Below, piece by piece: positions 27,179-34,961 of a stretch of DNA of 64,000 nt (its first letter is position 1; every line of letters begins with the position of its first letter). Location: positions 46,589-110,588 of the forward strand of contig NZ_JAHYJB010000005.1 of assembly GCF_019429335.1 (NCBI RefSeq), given 5' to 3'. The translations under genes and the position numbers were made by a program. This DNA is from Sulfurimonas sp. Lineage in GTDB: Bacteria; Campylobacterota; Campylobacteria; Campylobacterales; Sulfurimonadaceae. The notes beneath the pieces were generated by a model. That model did no database searches. It saw nothing but the letters and a program-made list of their open reading frames with translations, and was not told where the DNA came from.

Positions 27179-28137
27179 ACAATAGAGTTAATTACGGTCT
27201 TGTGGGCTTCTTGGTGCTGCTCTCTTTGAGCATGATGGTCGCATTTGGCTATTGGCTATTAAAGCCTACCAAAGAGGCTGAAGTGAAGACATATGCCATA
27301 TATTTTGACGAATCTGTTTTGGGATTAAATATTGATGCTCCCGTAAAATATAGAGGAATCAACGTGGGCAATGTGGCCTCGCTAAATATAAATCAGAACA
27401 ACTCCGAGCAGGTTGAGGTTTTGATAAATGTTCTAAAAACAACTCCCATAAAAGCATCCACTGTAGCGCAGCTTACTTCACAGGGAATTACGGGACTAAG
27501 TTATATAAATCTCAGTTATGGAGAGGAGACGTCAGAGGCTCTTATAAGTAAAGAAGGCGAAAAATACCCAGTTATAAAAACAGTACCCTCGCTTCTTATA
27601 AAACTTGAAAATACGTTTGGAGACATGTCGATTAATCTCTCGGAGACACTCTATAGAACACATCAGCTTTTAAGAGATGAGAATCAGCAGGAGATTTCGC
27701 TGCTTTTAAAAAACAGTGCTATTTTTATATCTAAGATGAACCAGATATTAGACGATGAGACGATAAGCAATTTTCAGCAGAGTGTAAAGAACCTAAACAG
27801 CGCTTCTAAAAAGCTTGACATGTTGATTCCAAAGGTTAGTGAGCTTATGGATAAAAGCATCAGATGGGAGAATGATATCTCTAACGCTTTTAAATCCATA
27901 ACGAACAGTTATATGGGCATAAAAGACTCCATGGATATGTTTAAGCACTCGCTTCAAAGCGGGGACTTTAATCTCAAAGAGATGAGTAGCGATATCTTGC
28001 CTGCAATGAACAGCACATTTTTAGAGATGCAAAATCTTATTATAAAGATAGAGGAGACTCTAAACAAGCACAATAGAAGTCCTGGGGATATTATATTTAT
28101 GCAAGAGAAGATTAAAAAAGGACCGGGGGAGAATTAG
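27175..28137 (+). CDS. mlaD: MCE-domain substrate-binding protein, MlaD-like
   Basis: 320 residues. One N-terminal membrane anchor (about 8-28), an MCE domain (about 40-120, with GLNIDAPVKYRGINVGNV and SQGITGLSYINL), then a long helical region rich in Asn, Ser and Lys (about 150-310) that may form the trans-periplasmic tunnel or contact partners. Presented on the periplasmic side of the permease. The next gene, a lipoprotein, starts 1 base after its stop. Confidence 0.93.
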   Translation: MNNRVNYGLVGFLVLLSLSMMVAFGYWLLKPTKEAEVKTYAIYFDESVLGLNIDAPVKYRGINVGNVASLNINQNNSEQVEVLINVLKTTPIKASTVAQLTSQGITGLSYINLSYGEETSEALISKEGEKYPVIKTVPSLLIKLENTFGDMSINLSETLYRTHQLLRDENQQEISLLLKNSAIFISKMNQILDDETISNFQQSVKNLNSASKKLDMLIPKVSELMDKSIRWENDISNAFKSITNSYMGIKDSMDMFKHSLQSGDFNLKEMSSDILPAMNSTFLEMQNLIIKIEETLNKHNRSPGDIIFMQEKIKKGPGEN

Positions 28138-28138
28138 A

Positions 28139-28732
28139 ATGAGAGCGATTTTAATAATTTTAACAATACTTTTTAGCGGCTGTACGACCATAAAGCCTCC
28201 TGTTACTGAGTATAGCGTTGCAACAAAAGATCTTAAAATAGATAGCGTTTCAAGCGGCTGTATAGATAAATCGCTAAAAATAGCACAGGCATTTAGCTCG
28301 AACTCTTTAATGTCTGTCAATATGGATTATACTCAAGATTCAAACAGAGTTTTTTCATACTCTCAGGCAGAGTGGCGGGAGTCTCCAAACAGCCTTGTAA
28401 CCTCGGAACTTTTAAAAAGCATCGGCAACTCAAAGTTATTTGGCAGCGTTCATCCATCAAAATCAAGAGTTAAGAGCGATTTTATTTTAGAGACTAACGT
28501 TGAGGAGTTTATGCAGTTTTACACTCAAGATATGCAAAAATCATTTGTACATGTAGGATTTAGTTTAACGCTAATAGATGCAAAAACAAACAGTGTTGTC
28601 AAGTCGCAATATTTCAGCTCAAAGTTTGATGCAAAAACTCTTGATGCGCAGGGCGGAGCAGAGGCAACACAAAATGCGCTCTTTGAGATAATTTTTCAAA
28701 GTATAGATTGGCTAGGCGGAGTTTGCAAGTGA
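28139..28732 (+). CDS. ABC-transport auxiliary lipoprotein (PqiC/LptE-like family)
   Basis: 197 residues with a lipoprotein signal (LTILFSGC, lipidated Cys 15) and no membrane-retention Asp at +2 (Thr), so probably sorted to the outer membrane. The body (YSVATKDLKI, VTSELLKSIGNSKLF, VKSQYFSSKF) resembles the ABC-transport auxiliary component that accompanies MCE systems. As the fourth gene of the unit it likely receives lipid from the MCE tunnel. Confidence 0.82.
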   Translation: MRAILIILTILFSGCTTIKPPVTEYSVATKDLKIDSVSSGCIDKSLKIAQAFSSNSLMSVNMDYTQDSNRVFSYSQAEWRESPNSLVTSELLKSIGNSKLFGSVHPSKSRVKSDFILETNVEEFMQFYTQDMQKSFVHVGFSLTLIDAKTNSVVKSQYFSSKFDAKTLDAQGGAEATQNALFEIIFQSIDWLGGVCK

Positions 28733-30012
28733 TTAAGGAGAGCGAGTACAAAAAAAGACGCGACAGTCTCGCAAAGAAGATGCCAAACAACTCTGTAGGT
28801 GTTATCTTCAGCGCTGAGCCTGCAACCCGTTCACACGACACGCACCACCCATACAGACAGGAGAGCAACTTTTACTATCTGAGCGGTTTCAAAGAGGATA
28901 ATGCTGTTCTGCTTTTTTTGAAAACAAAAGAGGTAGTAAAAACTGTTATGTTTGTTCACAAAAAGGATAGAGCACTCGAACTCTGGAACGGGGAAAGGCT
29001 TGGAGCTAAAGAGGCAAAAAAGAGTTTTTTGGTAGATGAGGTCTATGAGAGCAGTGAGTTTAAAAAGAGGCTTAAAGAGTTTATGAAAGGAAAAGATACT
29101 CTGTTTTGTGAGCTTGGTTCAAAAAAGAGAGAGGTCAAGAAGCTCTTAAAGCTGACAAAAGATTTTAAAACTAAGCATGACATTATTCCGCTTGTACAAA
29201 AAATGAGACTATTTAAGTCAGCCGCAGAGATAGAGCTTGTAAAAGAGTCAATCGCAATAACAACAAAGGCTCACCACAGGGCGATGAGGGTGAATAAAAA
29301 AGATAGATTTGAGTATGAATTGCAGGCTGAAATAGAGCATGAGTTTAAGATAAATGCCGCATACAGTGACGCTTACACGTCTATAGTGGCATGTGGAAAC
29401 AGTGCAAACACGCTTCACTACATAAAAAATGACAAACCGCTTATTGACGGTGAGCTTATACTTATAGACGCAGGGTGTGAGCACAACTACTACGCAAGCG
29501 ATATAACAAGAACAATTCCTGTAAATGGAAAGTTCACTGAGGCGCAAAAAGAGCTATACAATCTTGTTTTAGAGACACAGCTAAGAGTCATTAGCATGAT
29601 AAAACCCTCTGTTAAAAGAAGCCATCTTCAAGAGAGCGCAGAGATGATGCTTACGAAAGGGATGGTTGAGCTTGGCATTTTAAAGGGTAACTATAAAAAG
29701 CTTGTAAAATTGCAAAAGCATAAGAGGTACTATCCGCACGGTATAGGGCACTGGATGGGAATTGATGTTCACGACCCCGCACCATACAAAGATAAAAAGC
29801 ATCGTGAGATACCGCTTCAAAAGGGTATGGTTTTAACGATAGAGCCGGGGATTTATATTGATAAAGATGATAAAAGTGTACCGGAGCGGTATCGCGGAAT
29901 CGGCATAAGAATAGAAGACAATATCTTAGTTACCAAAGACGGGTATGAGAATCTATCTTCAGCCATTGCAAAAACAGTCGATGAAGTAGAATCTATCTCC
30001 ACAAAGCTTTAG
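28729..30012 (+). CDS. pepP: Xaa-Pro aminopeptidase (M24B)
   Basis: Cleaves N-terminal residues before proline. 427 residues from the GTG at 28729, which overlaps the lipoprotein stop (GTGA) and has GGAG upstream; a TTG at 28708 is less likely. N-terminal creatinase-like domain (RQESNFYYLSGF), then the pita-bread domain with metal ligands in LIDAGCEHNYYASDITRT, the HGIGHWMG His, TIEPGIY and RIEDNILV. Unrelated to the lipid system; position after it is probably transcriptional convenience. Confidence 0.93.
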   Translation: MIKESEYKKRRDSLAKKMPNNSVGVIFSAEPATRSHDTHHPYRQESNFYYLSGFKEDNAVLLFLKTKEVVKTVMFVHKKDRALELWNGERLGAKEAKKSFLVDEVYESSEFKKRLKEFMKGKDTLFCELGSKKREVKKLLKLTKDFKTKHDIIPLVQKMRLFKSAAEIELVKESIAITTKAHHRAMRVNKKDRFEYELQAEIEHEFKINAAYSDAYTSIVACGNSANTLHYIKNDKPLIDGELILIDAGCEHNYYASDITRTIPVNGKFTEAQKELYNLVLETQLRVISMIKPSVKRSHLQESAEMMLTKGMVELGILKGNYKKLVKLQKHKRYYPHGIGHWMGIDVHDPAPYKDKKHREIPLQKGMVLTIEPGIYIDKDDKSVPERYRGIGIRIEDNILVTKDGYENLSSAIAKTVDEVESISTKL

Positions 30013-30740
30013 TCGCTATAGCTGTAACTCCAGCCAGTTAAGCTTTTATCTTTTGCTTCGCTAAAGTTATCTGAGTCGGCTAGAAAATCCATAACGAGCA
30101 TAGGAGTGTTTGGAATAGCTCTCATGTCTTCTTGTTTAACTAAAAGCAGCGGCATCGGGGTCTCCTGTGTTCCCTCGGAGAACCCCACCGGCATAATCTG
30201 GCTCATTATCTCTATTGGATTTCTAATACCGTTTTCATCCAAAAATTTATCTAAAATCGCCTCTTGAATCTCTCTTGGCAAATCATCAGAGGTGTTTAAA
30301 AAAATAGTAAAATGGATAGGCGCAGAGCTGAAATGCTCCGGTGATGGTGCCGCCATTATGATAAACTCAACGTTTTGAATATGTTTTTCAATCTCGCTAA
30401 CAGTTAAATATCTAACTGTTTTTATAGCTTTTGCTTCCAATTGCTCTTTTTCTCCCTCAATTATGATTTCACCAGTCTCTTCTTCAATCTCTCTTTGAAG
30501 TTTAGACATCTCAAATCTGACAACATCCACTATATACGGTCTGACACTCTCCGCTTTGCTCCATCTTACTTCGTCGATATTTCCGCCGTAATTGGCTCCA
30601 AGCTCTTCGATTTTTTTTGCATATTCTATCAAATCTTTGCAAATCTCTATCTCGCCACTCTTTGTATCTCTTAGTTCAATATACCAATCTTCACGGCTGC
30701 CGTTCACCATTTTTATAGTTGATTCAAATATAGCAGACAA
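30009..30740 (-). CDS. Conserved-looking unknown protein at the end of the nap operon
   Basis: 243 residues, soluble and acidic, not recognised. There is a mixed alpha/beta pattern, an acidic middle (EEETGEIIIEGEKEQLEAKA, about 95-115), and hydrophobic strands (EFIIMAAPSP, IHFTIFLNT). No Cys, heme or Fe-S motif, no signal peptide, so it is probably cytoplasmic. It begins 3 bases downstream of napD on the same strand and so should be co-transcribed; a role in NapA maturation or cofactor insertion is possible but unsupported. Converges on pepP with a 4-base overlap. Confidence 0.75.
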   Translation of the reverse strand: MSAIFESTIKMVNGSREDWYIELRDTKSGEIEICKDLIEYAKKIEELGANYGGNIDEVRWSKAESVRPYIVDVVRFEMSKLQREIEEETGEIIIEGEKEQLEAKAIKTVRYLTVSEIEKHIQNVEFIIMAAPSPEHFSSAPIHFTIFLNTSDDLPREIQEAILDKFLDENGIRNPIEIMSQIMPVGFSEGTQETPMPLLLVKQEDMRAIPNTPMLVMDFLADSDNFSEAKDKSLTGWSYSYSD

Positions 30741-30743
30741 AAC

Positions 30744-31133
30744 TTACCTCTTTGTTTGGTCAAATTTTCTTGTAAAAGTTGCTAAGTCATCCCTCTTTTT
30801 CAGATCTCCGTTGTAGGTCATGTTTGTAAAATCAACTCTGTCATCATTTAGTATTTTTGGCACGGCATCACCGTTTGCAATTACTTCCATATGTGCATCA
30901 AGCTCATCTTCGCTATATGCCATTTGCATGTCAGCTGTTATTACATGAGGTATGGCTTCTATGATTCTGAGTTTTTCAAGTTCCTCTGCAACGCCTTCCC
31001 CCTCTATCGTGATTATTACTCTGCCAAGCTCGTCGTGCATGTGATAGTCGCACGCTCCGCAATCCTTAAGGCTTTGAACAACCTCTTCCAGATATTTAGG
31101 TACTGTCTTAACTACTATGCTTGAAATATTCAT
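30744..31133 (-). CDS. napD: NapD, NapA-specific cytoplasmic chaperone
   Basis: Binds the NapA twin-arginine signal and prevents premature export. 129 residues, longer than the usual ~90 because of a C-terminal tail. The ferredoxin-like fold begins MNISSIVVKTVPKYLEEV, with CDYHMHDELGRVIITIEGE in the middle, as in NapD. Placed after napL in the order seen in Wolinella and other Campylobacterota. Confidence 0.88.
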   Translation of the reverse strand: MNISSIVVKTVPKYLEEVVQSLKDCGACDYHMHDELGRVIITIEGEGVAEELEKLRIIEAIPHVITADMQMAYSEDELDAHMEVIANGDAVPKILNDDRVDFTNMTYNGDLKKRDDLATFTRKFDQTKR

Positions 31134-31147
31134 CTCTTATCCTTTTT

Positions 31148-32101
31148 TTATTCTACACTATATAAATTAATAGTCTTGTCGTCACTTGCGACTAAAAACT
31201 CATTCTCATTTATAAATACTATTCTATTGAGCGTCATTTTATTTTTGCCAAATCTAGCAATTTTAGATTTTGTAACACTATTTAAAAGCGTTACGTTGTT
31301 ATTCTCATCGGAGGCATACCCAACAATAGCTCCGCTTGGGGAGAGACCTACGCTGTATACTAAAAAATCAGATTTTATCTGGTATGCAGAGCCTGTTTTC
31401 GGAGCGTAAATAACTACTCTCCTATCTTGTCCTGCTGTTGCAATCACCCCGTTTTTATAATCAACCTGAAAAACGTTATCCAAGTTTTCTCCAGCGAGAG
31501 TTTTTAGAAGTTTGCCATCTTTTGTGCTGTGTATTTTTAGATTTCCGCTCTCATCAGCTATAACTACTTCATCTTTTGATTCATTTAAAACAAAATCTGA
31601 AAATTTGGCACCGGAAACTTGAATAAGCCAATTATTTGTGCGCTTTTTTATGTCATATGAGATTAGCTCATTGCTAAGAAGCGCCAAAAGAATAGTGTTT
31701 TCATTCAAGAATTTTGCTTTTGCTATTGTCAGAGCTTTTGAGTAATCAATAAGCAGTTGTGTTTTGCCGTCTTGATTTATGTGTACTCTTCTAAAACCAT
31801 CTCTGCCCTGAGACAAAATCATGATTTTAGTGTTAATCTTATCAACAGAGTAGACTTTGGAATCAATCTCATCTCCCATAAAATCCTCAATTTTTGGCAC
31901 CTCTATCTTTTTTAAAATTGCTCTGCTTTTAAAATCAAAAATATCGACACAGCCGGCATCTGTAGCGCTGTATAATCTGCCATCTTGATATAGTATATCG
32001 ATGACTGAGCCGCTAGAGATGAAAGATGCTTTGGGCTCTTTTATATCAGCGCCAAATAAGAACCCCACAAGAAGAGTCAGAAGTATAAAAGGCTTCATCA
32101 T
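31148..32101 (-). CDS. napL: NapL, periplasmic beta-propeller nitrate-reductase accessory protein
   Basis: About 317 residues starting at ATGATG (32101/32098), which overlaps the napF stop and has AAAGG upstream. Signal peptide MMKPFILLTLLVGFLFGA, then repeated WD40-like beta-propeller blades (for example SGSVIDILYQDGRLYSATDAG and NEFLVASDDKTINLYSVE ends). NapL is found only in Campylobacterota nap operons and its exact job is unsettled. An upstream in-frame start at 32164 would destroy the signal peptide. Confidence 0.88.
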   Translation of the reverse strand: MMKPFILLTLLVGFLFGADIKEPKASFISSGSVIDILYQDGRLYSATDAGCVDIFDFKSRAILKKIEVPKIEDFMGDEIDSKVYSVDKINTKIMILSQGRDGFRRVHINQDGKTQLLIDYSKALTIAKAKFLNENTILLALLSNELISYDIKKRTNNWLIQVSGAKFSDFVLNESKDEVVIADESGNLKIHSTKDGKLLKTLAGENLDNVFQVDYKNGVIATAGQDRRVVIYAPKTGSAYQIKSDFLVYSVGLSPSGAIVGYASDENNNVTLLNSVTKSKIARFGKNKMTLNRIVFINENEFLVASDDKTINLYSVE

Positions 32102-32580
32102 ATTACCTTTAAAGTTATCGCATTGGCCGGACATTTGCTTATGCAAAAGCCGCAGATAATGCATTTGTCGTTTATTATAGGCATAAACATCGCCTTGAAG
32201 TCTATCGCATTGTCAAGGCATGGATCTTTACATGAAAAACAGAGTGTGTGTCCCCAGCTTAAACATTTACTCTTATCTATACTGACAAGAGCATTTATAA
32301 CTCTTTTATCTTCAACTCTCAAAACACCGTAGTTACAGGCAATTGCGCACTCGTCACAGTAGGTGCAGCCATGAGTTGAAAAATCCAGATAAGGAGTTTT
32401 GTCAGAGGCAATTTTTATTATATCTTCTTCACAAACAGTCTTACATGCGCCATCGCATTTGTGACACTCATTATGAAAAAGAGATTCGTCGCCGAAGTAC
32501 GGTGGTCTTGGTAATTTCTCTTGCTTCTTAGTTTGTTTTATAGATGAAGCAAGAGAGCTAAATAGCTCCCTTCTTTGCAT
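32098..32580 (-). CDS. napF: NapF, cytoplasmic Fe-S protein of the nap system
   Basis: 160 residues with three to four Cys clusters: CDGACKTVCEEDI, CTYCDECAIACNYG, CFSCKDPCLD and CIICGFCISKCPANAI, each of ferredoxin type. NapF interacts with NapA before export and may supply electrons or iron-sulfur clusters. It starts at ATG overlapping the napB TAA by one base. No Tat signal, so cytoplasmic. Confidence 0.95.
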   Translation of the reverse strand: MQRRELFSSLASSIKQTKKQEKLPRPPYFGDESLFHNECHKCDGACKTVCEEDIIKIASDKTPYLDFSTHGCTYCDECAIACNYGVLRVEDKRVINALVSIDKSKCLSWGHTLCFSCKDPCLDNAIDFKAMFMPIINDKCIICGFCISKCPANAITLKVI

Positions 32581-33287
32581 TAGTGACCAGAGTCTCCTAA
32601 AGTGCCTGCAGGCGAGTTTTTATTCGCAACATCTTCTTGCGTAACAAAGCTCTCATCCCCGACAGTGTCTAGAGCCTCTGTCATTTTGCTCCCAGCCCAG
32701 CTTGATTTGTTTGCTCCGTCTTTACTTGTAAAAACCGGTTCAAAAGTATTCTCAACTACCAAGTTTCCTTTAGATTGAGGCGTATGGCAAGCAGAACAGT
32801 TGAATCTGGCATTTTGAAGTTTGTCCTCTTGTTTGATAGCAACTTCATTTTTCATAACATCCGTTGGCAACTCAAATTTGCCGTCAACTATTTTTCCTTT
32901 TGGTCTAAAATCCGTAAAGTGCGACACAGGAATTGGTGTAGCACCCATCGAACCCGCAACTTCAGGCATATGACAGCTGATACATCTGTTGTCTTCTGTT
33001 TTAATAGGAAGCATTCCTGTCGTATCGTGCGGAATCATAGGGGGAGCGTCTTGAAACGCTCTTTTAATTTTTGTGCTTGTCGTAGCTTGCGCAGTTCCAT
33101 ATTCCGTTTTATCGGCTATGGTTGAGTCTTCCGTGTATATGTCGGTTTTTCTTAAACCCAAAGACTCTTCAGTGATAGTTTTTGATGCACCTTTGCTTGC
33201 CGGTGATTTGGCTACTTCAGCAGCGCAATCAACCATCAGCATTGCAACGGCAACTAAACCAATCGTTATTTTACTTATTGTTTTCAT
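32580..33287 (-). CDS. napB: NapB, periplasmic diheme cytochrome c
   Basis: 235 residues. Signal peptide (MKTISKITIGLVAVAMLMV), two CxxCH hemes at 102-106 (CISCH) and 164-168 (CSACH), distal His ligands (IPHDTTGM, PVSHFTDF). It passes electrons to NapA. Compared with classical NapB it has an extra C-terminal ~60 residues, rich in Ser, Asp and Lys. Follows napH by 1 base. Confidence 0.95.
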   Translation of the reverse strand: MKTISKITIGLVAVAMLMVDCAAEVAKSPASKGASKTITEESLGLRKTDIYTEDSTIADKTEYGTAQATTSTKIKRAFQDAPPMIPHDTTGMLPIKTEDNRCISCHMPEVAGSMGATPIPVSHFTDFRPKGKIVDGKFELPTDVMKNEVAIKQEDKLQNARFNCSACHTPQSKGNLVVENTFEPVFTSKDGANKSSWAGSKMTEALDTVGDESFVTQEDVANKNSPAGTLGDSGH

Positions 33288-33288
33288 T

Positions 33289-34116
33289 CTACTCTCCCGA
33301 TTTTTTATTTTTTATTAGTTTTCTGATTGAAAAACTCAGAGCATCATCTTCACACACTTCAACGCATCTTGCGCAATTTGTACACTCTCCTGAGAGAACA
33401 TCTGCACTCTCTTTGGCAATCATATGCAGAACTTGATGTTCAGGACAGACGGTTTTGCATTTCATACATGAGGTACAATTCTCCACATTGTGATGCACTC
33501 TTATTAGACTGACTTTACCCAAAATTGAATAAAATCCACCTAGCGGACAAATATGCCCGCACCACCCATTTTTAAGAACAAACATGTCAAAAAGAAAAAT
33601 AATGAGCATCGCCGCCCATCCAAAACCCAAACCAAATACAATACCTCTGTGAAGCATAGATATCGGCGATATAAATTCAAATGCCGTAACACCCATCATA
33701 AGCGAGATAATAAGGCCCAGAACTAAAACCCAGTACCTCATACTGCGTGAAGCAGGCTGTCTTTTAGAGATGCTATCGACATTAAGCTTTCTTCGCAAAA
33801 TTGCTGCTGCGTCCGTTACTAAATTTACAGGACAAACCCAGCTGCAAAAAGCGCGACCGCCGATAAGCAGATAAAAGGTGCTTATTATCAAAGCGCCGAC
33901 TATTATATCTGTAGCCAAAACAGCGCCTGCTGCGGCCATTTGAAGCGCAGCATAAGGGTCGCTCAGAGGAACAGTGCTTAAAAAAAGAGACGAGCTGAGA
34001 TTTCCCATAAGAAGACCCCATCCCCAAGCATTCGCTCCGAAATAGAGCAGCAATAAGCCTAATTGCGTAGTTCTTCTTAAAATCAGGTATCGGTAGTTAT
34101 TCCAAATAGTTCTCAT
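33289..34116 (-). CDS. napH: NapH, membrane quinol dehydrogenase component
   Basis: 275 residues, four membrane segments, with the CSWVCPVNLVTD and CGHICPLGG cytoplasmic Cys-x3-Cys-Pro motifs and two [4Fe-4S] clusters (CTSCMKCKTVCP, CTNCARCVEVCE) at the C-terminus. With NapG it oxidises menaquinol and delivers electrons to NapB/NapA in organisms without NapC. One-base overlap with napG. Confidence 0.96.
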   Translation of the reverse strand: MRTIWNNYRYLILRRTTQLGLLLLYFGANAWGWGLLMGNLSSSLFLSTVPLSDPYAALQMAAAGAVLATDIIVGALIISTFYLLIGGRAFCSWVCPVNLVTDAAAILRRKLNVDSISKRQPASRSMRYWVLVLGLIISLMMGVTAFEFISPISMLHRGIVFGLGFGWAAMLIIFLFDMFVLKNGWCGHICPLGGFYSILGKVSLIRVHHNVENCTSCMKCKTVCPEHQVLHMIAKESADVLSGECTNCARCVEVCEDDALSFSIRKLIKNKKSGE

Positions 34117-34928
34117 TAGTATAAATCTCCCGAATCGCTGTTTAAAGAGTCAACCGCACTATCTTTGCTTATCTCTGTCTTGGTTTTTATCTCTTTAGCA
34201 CCTTCTAGGCGCTTCTCATCATCTTTATCCCAACCTTTTATATAGTAGTTGCCGACTCTGCCCATTGCAACCTCTCTGGGAAGAACAAATATTGCCGCTT
34301 TCTCCGTAACACAAGCCTTTTCACATAATCCGCAACCGGTACATATATCCGAGTGCACAACCGGTGTCAGATATGCATGTTTGCCTGTTCTTTCGTTTTT
34401 CTTATACTCAACGCTTATCGCTTCACCCAAAAGAGGGCAGGCTCTATAACATGCATCACACTGAATTCCCCAAAAAGCTATACAGCTTTCATCGTCTATA
34501 ACCGCAAGACCCATCTCTGCTATGTTTATGTCCAGAACTCCGTTGGTAGTAACACTAGATTCATCAAGTGCGCCTGAGGGACAAATAGGCACACAAGGAA
34601 TATCTGGACACATGTAACAAGGGATGTCTCTAGGAATAAAATATGGAGTTCCCATAGGCTTATTGTCACCAGGTTTGGCAAGCAGTAACGTATTGTACGG
34701 ACAGGCTTCAACACAAAGCCCGCATTTAATACATGTACGAAGAAAATCGTCCTCTTTAATAGCTCCCGGCGGGCGAAGCAGAAGTTGAGAAGCTGTAGCT
34801 TCATCAACATACGCACTCCATACAAAACCGCCAAGCGCTGCAATTCCAGCACTTCTTGTCATTCTTAGAATAAATTTTCTTCTATCGTTTGATGCTCTGT
34901 TTTCCATTTTACTAGGTGCGTCTTGCAT
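34116..34928 (-). CDS. napG: NapG, Tat-exported periplasmic ferredoxin
   Basis: About 270 residues with a twin-arginine signal (NDRRKFILRMT, then hydrophobic AGIAALGGFVW) and four [4Fe-4S] clusters (CIKCGLCVEACPYN, CYMCPDIPCVPICPSG, CDACYRACP, CTGCGLCEKACV). It works with NapH. The ATG at 34928 is preferred to a TTG at 34934 for spacing from AAGGAG. Lies 33 bases after the napA stop. Confidence 0.96.
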   Translation of the reverse strand: MQDAPSKMENRASNDRRKFILRMTRSAGIAALGGFVWSAYVDEATASQLLLRPPGAIKEDDFLRTCIKCGLCVEACPYNTLLLAKPGDNKPMGTPYFIPRDIPCYMCPDIPCVPICPSGALDESSVTTNGVLDINIAEMGLAVIDDESCIAFWGIQCDACYRACPLLGEAISVEYKKNERTGKHAYLTPVVHSDICTGCGLCEKACVTEKAAIFVLPREVAMGRVGNYYIKGWDKDDEKRLEGAKEIKTKTEISKDSAVDSLNSDSGDLY

Positions 34929-34961
34929 GAGCAAGAGTCTCCTTATTCTTTAGATATCTAG

